A program made the position numbers and the translations under genes. 64,000 nucleotides of DNA from Hymenobacter artigasi. Lineage in GTDB: Bacteria > Bacteroidota > Bacteroidia > Cytophagales > Hymenobacteraceae. Under the pieces are notes generated by a model that saw only the letters and a list, made by a program, of their open reading frames with translations, had not been told where the DNA came from and made no database searches. This document shows, piece by piece, positions 1 to 8,500 of the stretch (its first letter is position 1; every line of letters begins with the position of its first letter). The stretch covers positions 496,001 through 560,000 of the forward strand of contig NZ_JAAVTK010000001.1 in assembly GCF_012275535.1 (NCBI RefSeq). Reading direction: 5' to 3'.

Positions 1-17
1 AACTGGCCATTATTTTG

Positions 18-109
18 AATTAAAAATTAAGAATTAAGAATTAAGAATTAAGCCTCGCGGTACCCGGCTGGGTTAGCAATTCTTAATTTTTAATTCTTAA
101 TTCTTAATT
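18..109. repeat. A+T-rich heptamer inverted array after atpA
   Basis: Positions 18-52 are about five degenerate tandem copies of the heptamer AATTAAG. Positions 78-109 are the reverse complement (AATTCTT words). They are separated by a G+C-rich 25-base loop. The arms can pair in several registers because they are repetitive. The element lies directly downstream of the atpA stop codon, so it may end or protect the operon transcript. That role is inferred. Confidence 0.8.
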
Positions 110-111
110 GA

Positions 112-1695
112 TTACTTGGCTGCGTAGTTCGCCGACACGTCCTTCGCTACTTCGCGCATCGCCTTGGTGGCAGTGTCGTCGAGCTTGCCGGCTTTCAGGG
201 CCTTCAGCACGTCGGGGTAGCGGGAGTTCATCACCTGGCCAAACTCCTTCTCAAACTCACGCACACGGTTCACGGGCACGTTGTCGAGGAGGCCGTTGGT
301 GGCGGCGTAGATGATGGCCACCTGGTCCTCCACCTTCACGGGCGAGTACTGGGGCTGCTTCAGAATTTCGAGGTTGCGACGGCCGCGCTCGATGGTGAGC
401 TTGGTCGAGGCATCGAGGTCGGAGCCGAACTTGGCGAAGGCTTCCAGCTCGCGGAACTGGGCCTGGTCAAGCTTCAGCGTACCGGCCACTTTCTTCATCG
501 ACTTAATCTGAGCATTACCACCCACGCGCGATACCGAGATACCCACGTTGATGGCCGGGCGCACGCCCGAGTTGAACAGGTTGGTCTCGAGGAAAATCTG
601 GCCGTCCGTAATCGAAATCACGTTGGTCGGGATGTAGGCCGATACGTCACCGGCCTGCGTCTCAATCAGGGGCAAAGCCGTCAGCGAACCACCACCTTTC
701 ACGAGGTGCTTGATGCTCTCGGGCAGGTCGTTCATGTTCTTCGCAATCTCGTCCGAAGAGTTGATTTTAGCGGCCCGCTCCAGCAAACGGCTGTGCAGGT
801 AGAACACGTCGCCAGGGTATGCCTCGCGGCCCGGAGGACGACGGAGCAGCAGCGACACCTCGCGGTAAGCTACGGCCTGCTTCGACAAGTCATCGTAAAC
901 CACCAAGGCCGGACGACCCGTATCGCGGAAGAATTCACCAATAGCAGCACCCGTGAAGGGCGCGTAGAACTGCAGCGGAGCCGGGTCGGAAGCCGAAGCG
1001 GCTACCACCACGGTGTAGTCCATGGCACCGCCCTTGGTGAGGGCCTGCACTACCTGGGCTACCGTAGAAGCCTTCTGGCCGATGGCCACGTAGATGCAAT
1101 ACACCGGCTGGCCGGCCTCGAAGAACTCGCGCTGGTTGATGATGGTATCGATGGCCACGGCCGACTTACCCGTCTGGCGGTCACCGATAATCAGCTCGCG
1201 CTGGCCACGGCCAATCGGAATCATCGCGTCAATCGACTTGATGCCGGTTTGCATCGGCTCGGTTACGGGCTGGCGGAAGATTACGCCGGGAGCCTTGCGC
1301 TCCAGGGGCATCTCATACAGCTCGCCCTGGATGGGGCCACGGCCGTCGATGGGCTGGCCCAGCGTGTTTACCACGCGGCCCACAATGCCCTCACCAACTT
1401 TGATGGAGGCAATTTTCTTGGTGCGCTTCACCGTGGCGCCTTCCCGGATTTCCGAGTAGTCGCCCAGCATCACGGCACCCACGTTGTCTTCTTCCAGGTT
1501 CAGCACCAGCCCTTGCAGGCCGTTTTCGAACTCAATCAGCTCGCCGGCCTGGGCTTTGCTCAGTCCGTAGATACGGGCCACGCCGTCGCCGACCTGCAAT
1601 ACGGTGCCGACTTCTTCCAGCTCGGCTTCCGACTTGAAATTGGACAATTGCTGCCGCAGGATTGCGGAGACTTCGTCCGGACGTACTTCTGCCAT
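112..1695 (-). CDS. atpA: ATP synthase F1 subunit alpha
   Basis: Non-catalytic nucleotide-binding alpha subunit of the F1 sector, three copies per complex, on the cytoplasmic side of the membrane. The Walker A motif GDRQTGKS is at residues 171-178, and the conserved segment [14 protein letters not shown] lies in the last third. Length (527 residues) is normal for the Bacteroidota family. The start is the ATG giving [10 protein letters not shown]; the N-terminal part matches the family beta-barrel domain. It is the last gene of the minus-strand atp cluster in this window. The gamma subunit gene that often follows would lie beyond the window edge. Identity is certain from sequence. Confidence 0.98.
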   Translation of the reverse strand: MAEVRPDEVSAILRQQLSNFKSEAELEEVGTVLQVGDGVARIYGLSKAQAGELIEFENGLQGLVLNLEEDNVGAVMLGDYSEIREGATVKRTKKIASIKVGEGIVGRVVNTLGQPIDGRGPIQGELYEMPLERKAPGVIFRQPVTEPMQTGIKSIDAMIPIGRGQRELIIGDRQTGKSAVAIDTIINQREFFEAGQPVYCIYVAIGQKASTVAQVVQALTKGGAMDYTVVVAASASDPAPLQFYAPFTGAAIGEFFRDTGRPALVVYDDLSKQAVAYREVSLLLRRPPGREAYPGDVFYLHSRLLERAAKINSSDEIAKNMNDLPESIKHLVKGGGSLTALPLIETQAGDVSAYIPTNVISITDGQIFLETNLFNSGVRPAINVGISVSRVGGNAQIKSMKKVAGTLKLDQAQFRELEAFAKFGSDLDASTKLTIERGRRNLEILKQPQYSPVKVEDQVAIIYAATNGLLDNVPVNRVREFEKEFGQVMNSRYPDVLKALKAGKLDDTATKAMREVAKDVSANYAAK

Positions 1696-1710
1696 TTTTG
1701 GGGGGAATAA

Positions 1711-1779
1711 GGTATAGGGAATTCGGGATATGGGGTGGGGACAGCGGGAGCGTGTCCCCTATCCCAACTTCCCTATACC
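1711..1779. repeat. Inverted repeat in atpH-atpA spacer
   Basis: The left arm 1711-1743 and right arm 1753-1779 pair closely: 11 bp at the base (GGTATAGGGAA with its complement), then about 8 bp, then 7 bp (GGGGACA/TGTCCCC), with one 6-base bulge and a 9-base loop. It fills nearly the whole gap between two co-transcribed genes, so it would fold in the mRNA. Confidence 0.75.
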
Positions 1780-2340
1780 CTACAGTTTTTGTTGGTAAGA
1801 ATTTTCTTGCAGCGACGTGCGCAGCTTGCGCAGGCTGGTGCGCACGGAATCGTCAATCTGGTTGTCGCCCACCCGCAGCACGAAGCCACCGATGAGCTCG
1901 GGGTCAACTTTCTCGGTGAGTTGCACCTCGGTGAGGCCGGTCTGCTTGGTCACCAATGCCTGCATTTCGGCGCGGGCAGCCGGCGTGAGGGCCGTTGCCG
2001 ACGTTACTTCCGCCGACTGAATGCCCTGCATGCTGTTGTACTGCGCCAGAAACTCCGGCCCGATTCCTTCAATCGCCGACTCGCGGTTTTTGCTGGTCAG
2101 GATGGTGAAGAAGCGCAGGGTCATGTCCGATACCTTGCCGCCGAAAATGGCGTTTAGGATGGCCAGCTTCTTATCGTGCTTCACAATCGGATTGCGTAGC
2201 AGCAGGCGCAGGTCGCGGCTTTCGGCCATGGTCTTGCTCAGCAGGTCCATGTCCGCTTTCACTGCGCTCAGGGTGCCCATCTCCTTGCCCAAGTCGAGGA
2301 GCGACTTGGCGTAGCGGGCCGCTACTCGTTGGTCAGCCAT
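1780..2340 (-). CDS. atpH: ATP synthase F1 subunit delta
   Basis: Peripheral-stalk subunit that connects the alpha-3 beta-3 head to the b subunits (OSCP homologue). The protein is 186 residues with the typical helical N-terminal domain and the conserved C-terminal region containing VDPELIGGFVLRVGDNQID. The start chosen is the ATG giving MADQRVAARYAKSLLD. The frame stays open upstream, but that stretch lies in the inverted repeat of the atpF-atpH gap and has no family similarity, so it is not taken as coding. Position between atpF and atpA agrees with the standard operon order. Confidence 0.96.
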   Translation of the reverse strand: MADQRVAARYAKSLLDLGKEMGTLSAVKADMDLLSKTMAESRDLRLLLRNPIVKHDKKLAILNAIFGGKVSDMTLRFFTILTSKNRESAIEGIGPEFLAQYNSMQGIQSAEVTSATALTPAARAEMQALVTKQTGLTEVQLTEKVDPELIGGFVLRVGDNQIDDSVRTSLRKLRTSLQENSYQQKL

Positions 2341-2349
2341 ATTATTAGT

Positions 2350-2448
2350 AGGGTCTTGGGGACTTTGGGACTTGGGGTCTTGGTTTTCCTGGCAATGGTT
2401 CGTTGAACACATTACCAAGTTCCCAAGACCCCAAGTCCCCGAGACCCT
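2350..2448. repeat. Octamer inverted array in atpF-atpH spacer
   Basis: Positions 2351-2383 are four degenerate copies of an octamer (GGTCTTGG, GGACTTTG, GGACTTGG, GGTCTTGG). Positions 2415-2448 are the reverse complement, giving arms of about 34 bases with roughly five mismatched or G-U positions. The array occupies nearly all of the gap between atpF and atpH. Confidence 0.8.
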
Positions 2449-2947
2449 AGTTCAATTTAACGTCTTTCAGGTAAGAATCGACCAGCTGCGTTTGGGCGGC
2501 GGGGTCGGTCAGCTCGCGGCGCAGGATGCGCTCGGCAATGTCGAGCGAAAGCTTGGCGGCGGTATTTTTTACTTCGGCCAGGGCTGCGTTTTTCTCCTGC
2601 TGGATGGCTTCGCGAGCTTGCTGGATGATGGTGTTGGCTTCGGCGGTGGCGCGGGCCTTTTCGGTCTCGCGGTGCTGGTTAGCCATTTGGGTGGCCTCCT
2701 GCATCATGCGGTCACGCTCGAGGCGGGCATCGGTCAGCAACTTCTCGTTGCCGGCTTTCAGCTGCTGCATCTCAATTTTGGCCTGGTCGGCCATGCGCAG
2801 GGCACCTTCGATGCTGTCCTCGCGCTCTTTGAGGGCGAGCAGAATCGGCTTCCAGGCAAACTTGGCCAGCAGGAACAGTACCAGCAGGAAGATAACCAGT
2901 TGCCAGAAAATCAGGCCGAGTTCAGGGGATAAAAAAGCTGGCAGCAT
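2447..2947 (-). CDS. atpF: ATP synthase F0 subunit b
   Basis: Membrane-anchored stator subunit. One N-terminal membrane helix (residues about 9-30, around FWQLVIFLLVLFLLAKF) is followed by a long charged coiled-coil helix that reaches F1. The C-terminal part carries the family ending around LSLDIAERILRRELTD. The start is the ATG giving MLPAFLSPELGL, which places the helix at the usual distance from the N-terminus. An upstream TTG would add nine residues and is less likely. The length of 166 residues is normal. Confidence 0.96.
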   Translation of the reverse strand: MLPAFLSPELGLIFWQLVIFLLVLFLLAKFAWKPILLALKEREDSIEGALRMADQAKIEMQQLKAGNEKLLTDARLERDRMMQEATQMANQHRETEKARATAEANTIIQQAREAIQQEKNAALAEVKNTAAKLSLDIAERILRRELTDPAAQTQLVDSYLKDVKLN

Positions 2948-3003
2948 TGATAGGGTATTTTTAAAAAATGTCAACTAATCAGGTATACAGATTAGGAGCA
3001 GGT

Positions 3004-3076
3004 AAGCCCGCCGCGCCAACTGCGTATTGCAGCAGCGGGCGGCGGGCTTCCAACTACTTCCGGGCCCAAAGCCCGG
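3004..3076. repeat. Two G+C-rich hairpins in atpE-atpF spacer
   Basis: A perfect 11 bp stem (3004-3014 with 3039-3049, AAGCCCGCCGC/GCGGCGGGCTT) encloses a smaller CTGC/GCAG hairpin. A second stem, CCGGGC/GCCCGG (3060-3065 with 3071-3076), follows. Both lie between the co-transcribed atpE and atpF and have no T-run, so they look like intercistronic structures rather than classical terminators. Confidence 0.65.
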
Positions 3077-3083
3077 CCCGTTA

Positions 3084-3359
3084 CTAAACGAGTTTGGTCC
3101 AGATAAGCACGCAGACTACGACTGCGAACAGGCCCAGACCTTCAATCAGAGCGGCGGCGATAATCATAGCCGTCTGGATTTTGCCCGAAGCTTCCGGCTG
3201 ACGGCCGATAGCATCCATGGCGCTGCCGCCGATGCGACCGATGCCCAGGCCAACGCCCAAAGCCACCAGACCTGCACCGATACCGGCACCCATTACAGCC
3301 AGACCGGGACCGTAGTTAGCTGCCATAGCAACTGCTTGCAAAAACAAAGAAAGAAGCAT
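3084..3359 (-). CDS. atpE: ATP synthase F0 subunit c
   Basis: Proteolipid of the rotor ring. Two membrane helices form a hairpin: the glycine-rich first helix (GAGIGAGLVALGVGLGIGRIGG) and the second helix (TAMIIAAALIEGLGLFAVVVCVLIW). The ion-binding carboxylate is the glutamate in AALIEGLGLFA. The polar loop GRQPEASGK lies between the helices. At 91 residues it has the short hydrophobic N-terminal leader usual in Bacteroidota. No sodium-binding signature is obvious, so proton coupling is assumed. Confidence 0.97.
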   Translation of the reverse strand: MLLSLFLQAVAMAANYGPGLAVMGAGIGAGLVALGVGLGIGRIGGSAMDAIGRQPEASGKIQTAMIIAAALIEGLGLFAVVVCVLIWTKLV

Positions 3360-3452
3360 AATAAAAAAAGAAAAAGGGGAAAAAGAAAAAGTTCGTCAGT
3401 CCCGTAGCGGGGAGGGGGGGATTGCCACGGGCTGGCCGAAACAGCCAGTTGG

Positions 3453-3469
3453 CGGGTGGCGGGCACCCG
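3453..3469. repeat. Hairpin in atpB-atpE spacer
   Basis: Stem CGGGTG/CACCCG with a five-base loop. A weaker CTGGC/GCCAG hairpin precedes it at 3432-3448. The rest of the 125-base gap is purine-rich. It is another intercistronic structure of the atp operon. Confidence 0.5.
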
Positions 3470-3484
3470 GCCGTTTAAGTCAGA

Positions 3485-4549
3485 TTAGTGGGCAGCGTGG
3501 GCAGCTTCCGAGTCGTCGCTGTAGCCTATTTGCATGTCGGCATCATGGTGCTCCTCTACTGCGCCGCCGATGTACATCGAGGTGAGCAGGGTGAAGATGA
3601 ATGCCTGCAGCAGGGCCACCAGCAATTCGAGCACGTTGATGAACAGGCCGAAAGCCAGCGTCACCGGAGCGACGGCCCACGATTTGAAGATGAATACCAG
3701 GCTGATAAAGCTCAAGACCACGATGTGGCCCGCCGTGATGTTGGCGAACAGACGAATCATGAGCGAGAAGGGCTTGGTGAAAATACCAATTACTTCCACG
3801 ATAATCATGATGGGCAGCAGCGGCTTGGGCACGCCGGGCGTGGCGAAAATGTGGGCCCAGTAGTACTTGTTGCTCGATGCCAGGGTGATAACCAGCGTCA
3901 TCAGGGCCAGCACCATGGTCACGGCGATGTTGCCGCTCAGGTTGGCCGCGCCGGGCGTGAGGCCGAGCAGGTTATTGAACCAGATGAAGAAGAACACCGT
4001 GAGCAGGTACGGCATGTAGCGCTCATACTTCGGGCCGATGTTTTTCTTGGCTACTTCGTCGCGGATGAAGACGATGATGGGCTCGAAGAACGACTGGATG
4101 CCCTTAGGGGCGCGGCCGTGGTTTTTGCGGTAGCCGCTTGCTACGGAAATAAACACCACGAGCATCAAAATTGCGCTGCCAATGAGGCCGGCAACGTTTT
4201 TGGTGATGGAGAAGTCGTAGAGCTTGCTGCCATCGGTGCTCACGAGCTTTTCGTGGTCGAGCTTCAGGCCGTCATATTCCTTGCCGCTGGCTTCGCCTTC
4301 GCCGTTCGAGATTCTCTCGGAGGAGAATACCGAAACCCCTTTGCCGGGGCGGTAGGCGATAATGGGCAGGTAGGTGGTGAAATTGCCGGTATCGGTGGCC
4401 AGCCAATGCCACTCGTGCGAATCGCCGATGTGGTGCAAAATCATTTCACCGGGATTGAAGCCTTCGGCCTTTTCGCCCTCGGCAGCGGGTTCGTTAGCAA
4501 AAACGGACAGGGAGACGAAGCAGAGGAGAATCGAGAGTAAACGCTTCAT
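3485..4549 (-). CDS. atpB: ATP synthase F0 subunit a
   Basis: Stator subunit of the membrane sector, forming the proton half-channels next to the c ring. The N-terminus is a cleavable-type signal peptide (MKRLLSILLCFVSLSVFAN), followed by an extra periplasmic region of about 110 residues, as in other Bacteroidota. Membrane helices then follow. The key arginine is in PFSLMIRLFANITAGHIVV. The C-terminus is histidine- and acid-rich. The long N-terminal extension makes it 354 residues, larger than proteobacterial AtpB. It lies 39 bases after the AtpI-like gene, so it is probably co-transcribed. Confidence 0.96.
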   Translation of the reverse strand: MKRLLSILLCFVSLSVFANEPAAEGEKAEGFNPGEMILHHIGDSHEWHWLATDTGNFTTYLPIIAYRPGKGVSVFSSERISNGEGEASGKEYDGLKLDHEKLVSTDGSKLYDFSITKNVAGLIGSAILMLVVFISVASGYRKNHGRAPKGIQSFFEPIIVFIRDEVAKKNIGPKYERYMPYLLTVFFFIWFNNLLGLTPGAANLSGNIAVTMVLALMTLVITLASSNKYYWAHIFATPGVPKPLLPIMIIVEVIGIFTKPFSLMIRLFANITAGHIVVLSFISLVFIFKSWAVAPVTLAFGLFINVLELLVALLQAFIFTLLTSMYIGGAVEEHHDADMQIGYSDDSEAAHAAH

Positions 4550-4588
4550 TCAAAGTTAATTAATGACTAATTCCGGGCTAACGCACTA

Positions 4589-4999
4589 TCATTGCGTTAC
4601 TTGCTTTCCTGAAATCGGCCGCAAGTTACTCAAAGTAGCCCAGATTTCAAACCCGGCCCACGAAAAGTACAGGATGAAGAAGGCGCCGAGGAAGGTCCAG
4701 ATGCCCCTCGGCTCGCGGGCAATGCCGCCGGCCAACAGCCACGTAACGAGGCCCAGCGACACCAATAGCCGGACCGTCATGCCGATGAGGTAGCCGGCAG
4801 CTAAGCTGTTGGGGTCGCGGGCCACGAGGCGCGCCGTGAGGCTGTAGGCGAAGTAGGTGAGCGCCGCCATGACGGCAAAAATGAGCCCGGTGCGCGGATG
4901 CACCACGGCCGTGCCGTAGAGGCGGTGCAGGACGTAGATGGGCAGCCCCAGCGCGGCGGTGAAGAGCAGAAACTGACGCAGGAACTTGGGCATAGACAT
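4589..4999 (-). CDS. AtpI-like four-helix membrane protein of the atp operon
   Basis: A 136-residue hydrophobic protein with four predicted membrane helices (about residues 6-25, 36-55, 64-90 and 100-120). It sits between atpZ and atpB, where other bacteria keep atpI, and its size and topology fit AtpI. AtpI helps assemble the c ring or supplies ions; that role here is inferred from position and topology. I see no diagnostic motif. The start is one of two nearby ATGs at 4999 and 4993. The frame remains open upstream through a long palindrome, but that stretch is not plausible protein. Confidence 0.75.
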   Translation of the reverse strand: MSMPKFLRQFLLFTAALGLPIYVLHRLYGTAVVHPRTGLIFAVMAALTYFAYSLTARLVARDPNSLAAGYLIGMTVRLLVSLGLVTWLLAGGIAREPRGIWTFLGAFFILYFSWAGFEIWATLSNLRPISGKQVTQ

Positions 5000-5015
5000 A
5001 GATTGGGGCTGATAC

Positions 5016-5156
5016 ACCGTCATGCCGAGCATTCTGCGAATCAAGCAGAGACCGAGGCAGCTCGCGTGCCCCCAATAATCTTTCAACGATTGGTTTACTA
5101 TTGCACGCGAGATGCCTCGGTCTCTGCTTGATTCGCAGAATGCTCGGTATGACGGT
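5016..5156. repeat. 54 bp near-perfect palindrome, copy 1 of GTCATG family
   Basis: Arms 5016-5069 and 5103-5156 pair over 54 bases with one G-A mismatch and one G-U pair, around a 33-base loop. The loop holds CAACGATTGGTTTACTAT, which is shared with the copy at 53570 and recognisable in the copy at 29388. The outer ends carry CCGTCATGCCGAGC. The element lies between the atpZ stop codon and the start of the AtpI-like gene, so it is transcribed within the atp operon. Confidence 0.92.
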
Positions 5157-5166
5157 GGTTTCGTAT

Positions 5167-5400
5167 TTACAGGGATTCTTTGGTGAGGCTGCGGATGACC
5201 TGGAACACGGCCAGGAATACGCCCAGCAGCAGCAGCCCGATGGTGAGCCAGGGCTGGGTGTGCAAACGGCCGTCGAGCCACGTGCCCAGCCAGGCACTGC
5301 CCCCGATGATGGCCAGCATCTGGAAGGCCAGGCCGGAGTATTTCATCACCGCCTGCAGGCGGTTGGAGCCGGCGGGCTGCGGGTCGGGAGGGGTGGGCAT
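5167..5400 (-). CDS. atpZ: AtpZ/AtpI family protein
   Basis: Small membrane protein with two helices (about residues 20-40 and 47-68). It carries the family signature around GGSAWLGTWLDGRL, with glycine, aspartate and leucine in the conserved positions. Members precede ATP synthase operons and are linked to cation supply or complex assembly. The start is the ATG giving MPTPPDPQPAGSNR; a TTG nine codons upstream is also open. It is the first gene of the minus-strand atp cluster and is divergent from sprE. Confidence 0.88.
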   Translation of the reverse strand: MPTPPDPQPAGSNRLQAVMKYSGLAFQMLAIIGGSAWLGTWLDGRLHTQPWLTIGLLLLGVFLAVFQVIRSLTKESL

Positions 5401-5424
5401 GGGCGGTAAGGGAGAGACGGCTGG

Positions 5425-5432
5425 CAAAGTTA
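5425..5432 (-). promoter_or_regulatory. Candidate -7 element for the atp operon
   Basis: Read on the minus strand this is TAACTTTG, a full match to the Bacteroidota -7 consensus TAnnTTTG. It lies 25 bases before the atpZ start. No TTG is present at the -33 spacing, which lowers confidence. Confidence 0.4.
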
Positions 5433-5447
5433 CGGCGCGGGCGGGGC

Positions 5448-5455
5448 TACGTTTG
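5448..5455 (+). promoter_or_regulatory. Candidate -7 element for sprE
   Basis: TACGTTTG matches TAnnTTTG and lies about 110 bases before the sprE start, back to back with the atp candidate. No good -33 TTG was found. Confidence 0.35.
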
Positions 5456-5566
5456 CCCGGGGAAAAACGTAATTTTACCCGGGCGGCTTCGTTATCTGGC
5501 AGAGCCGTCGAACATTTCCGGCTGCTTTAGGCGTTCCGGCTGCTCCGGGCCGTCCTTTCCTTTGCT

Positions 5567-8500
5567 TTGATTTTGACAAATTATTCGCTGACATATCGCT
5601 GGGCCGCGCTGCTCACCTTCCTGCTGGGCGTGGGAGCGGCGGGCTGCGCATCGGACAAAAATCTGGTGGCCCACGCCTTCAACAACGTGGCCGCCCGCGA
5701 CAACGCCTACTTCCTGGCCCGCGTGAAGCTGCAGGCGGCCGAGGACAAGATGTACGCGGCCCGCGTGAACGACTACAACCAGACGCTGCCGCTGTTCCCG
5801 ACGCTGGACAGTGCCAGCGTGAAGGCCAACCGGGCCGATTTGAACGACATTATCAAGAAGGCGTCGATGCCGATTCAGAACCGGCCGGGCTCGGACTGGA
5901 CCGATGATGCCTACATCTTGGTGGGCTGGGCGCGCTTCTACCTGATGCAGTTTGATGATGCTGGCCAGACATTTAAGTACGTGAACTCGACCAGCAAGGA
6001 CGCCAATGCCAAGCACGAAGCGTTGATTGGGCTGATGCGGACTTTTGTGGCGCAGGGCGAACTGGAAAGCGCCAAAGCGGTATCGGACCTGCTGGACAAG
6101 GAAGAGGGGCTGCCGCAGGATGCGCGCCAGCTGTTTCTGACGCGGGCCGACTACTACATCCGCACGGAGGAACCGGCCAAGGCCATCCCAGAGCTGGAAA
6201 AGGCCATTCCGCTGATTGAGTTTAAGAACGAGCGGTCGCGTACGCGCTATATTCTGGCGCAGTTGTACCAGGATGCCGGTGAGAACAAAAAGGCCTACGA
6301 GCAGCTCGAACAAATTATCGCTCGCAACCCGCCGTACGAGTTGGATTTTCAGGCCAAGCTGATGTTACCGCAGGTATCAGACCTGAGTACGACCGACCGC
6401 GTGAAGCTGGATAAGAACTTTGCCAACCTTCTGAAAGACACGAAGAACAAGGACTACCGCGACAAGATATACTACGAGATGGCGCGGCTCAACTACCGCG
6501 AAAAGAACTACCCCGAGGCGCTGAAGCTGCTGCAACAGTCCATTAAAGCCACCACCTCCAACCGCCTCCAGAAAAGCTATACCTACCTGCTGGCTGGGCG
6601 CATCTACTATGAAAACCTGCAGAAGTACCGCCTCGCGGCGGCCTACTACGACAGCACGGTGCAGAACCTGAACAAGGAAGCCAAAACCTACGCCGCCATC
6701 AAGGAGCGCAGCGGCATCCTGAAGGATTTTGCCAAGCAGTACACCATCATCGAAACGCAGGACAGCCTGCAGGCGCTGGCCCGCCTGGCGCCCGACGCGC
6801 TAAACCAGCAACTCGTTGCTTACGCCGAGGCGGAGCTGGCAGCCCAGAAAGTGGCCGCCGACCGCCTGGCGGCTCAGCAAAAGAAACAGGCTGCCGCCGC
6901 CGAGTTTGCCGGCCGCACTTCCTCCAGCAGCAGTGGCCTGGGCAGTAACCTGCCCGGCGGCACACCCAGTGCCGACCCGCTGTCGTTCGACCCAACGGCC
7001 GTGGCTTCGGGTGCGCAGTGGTACTTCGACAACCCGGCCACGCTGGGCACGGCCCGCGCCGACTTCCTGCGCAAGTGGCAGAACCGGCCGCTGCAGGACA
7101 ACTGGCGCACCAGCCGCACGGGCAGCAGCTCGACCAACAACATCGCCAACGGGGGTGCGCCCATCTCCATCACCGGCAACGGCAGCACGCTGGTGAATGG
7201 CGGCCGGCCCGACTCGGCGGCCGTGGCCGCCGCCGCCGCCAACCCCAACGCGGCCAAGGATGCCCTGGTAGCGCAGTACCGCAAGGATATTCCCACTACG
7301 CCTGCCCAACTGGCGGCTTCCGACACGCAGGTAGAAGGCGCGCTGTACGAGTTGGGCGGCATCTACAAGGAGCAGCTGAAAGAGCGTGAAAAGGGCTTCG
7401 AAACCTACGAGAAGCAAGTGAACCGCTACGTACGTGGCGAACATGCCCCCGATGCCTATTACCTACTCTATCTCTACTACAAAGACAAGCCCGATGCGGC
7501 CAAAACCGCGCAATACGCGGCGGCACTGCAACGCGAGTTCCCGCAGTCGCTCTACGCCAAGCTGATTGCTGACCCGCTGTACCGCGAGCACGAGCTGGCC
7601 CTGCACAACGCCGTAGCCAGTCGCGTCGATTCGGCCTTCACGTATTACAAAAACCAGGAGTTCCGCAAAGCCACGGCCGTGCTGGCGCGCACCGAGCAGC
7701 AATACCCCAAGAGTGACCTCAGCGACCGGGTGGCCTACCTGAAAACGCTGCTGGTGATTCGGACGCAGCCGCCGCTCACGGCCCGCTCCTCGGTGGAGAA
7801 ATTCTATAAGGATTTCCCGGAAAGCCCGCTGGTGCCGCAGGCCCAGGCCCTGGCCGCCACCTATCAGAAGAAGGATGATGGCCAGATTGCCGGTGCCCTG
7901 GCTTCTACCGAAAAGCCCGTGGTATCCATCTTCCGCCCCGGCGAAATCGATAACCGAATGCGCATTGTGTACCGCGAAGGGGATAGCCCGGCCAAAGCCC
8001 TGGGGCCAGTTACGGCACCGGCAACGCCGGCTGCTACCGCACCCGCACCGGATGCGATGCGGGCCATGCCCCGGCGCTCGGCGGCTGATGCCAAGCTGGA
8101 AGCAAAAAGCGCAGCCGAAGCCACAGGCTCGTCCATAACTCCCGCAACGGCGGCCCTGGGTGCTGCTCCGGCCACCAACGCGGTCCTCACGCCAGGCGCG
8201 GCACCAGTTGCGGCAGCTCCGGTCCGAAAAGGCCGCCCCACGCGCAAGCAGCTGGCCGATGAAGCAGCGGCGAAAAAAGCAGCCGCAACAGCAGCAGCTT
8301 CGGTGGCGGGCACTTTGCCGGCTGCTACGGGTGGTAGCCCCACTCCTACCGCGCCAACGGCCGCACCGCTTCCCGCTGCCGATACCAACGGTATGCCTGC
8401 CGCCCCCCCCGCAACGGCGGCCCCAGTCCGCAAGGGCCGGCCCACCCGCAAGCAGCTGGCCGACGAGGCTGCCGCGAAAGCGGCCGCTGCCAAAACGGCG

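Noticed and set aside
706-1710. Long plus-strand open frame opposite atpA
   Set aside because: It lies antisense to a certain gene and has no family resemblance. High G+C sequence leaves long open antisense frames throughout this window.
3488-4540. 350-codon plus-strand frame opposite atpB
   Set aside because: Antisense shadow of atpB: histidine/glutamine/glycine-rich translation without domain features or a leader.
4551-4558. TAACTTTG on the minus strand next to the atpB start
   Set aside because: It matches the -7 consensus, but it would place the transcription start inside the atpB coding sequence. Chance match.
5000-5281. N-terminal extension of the AtpI-like gene through the 54 bp palindrome
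   Set aside because: The extension is read from a hairpin and from the antisense-frame overlap with atpZ. The hydrophobic protein starts sensibly at 4999 or 4993.
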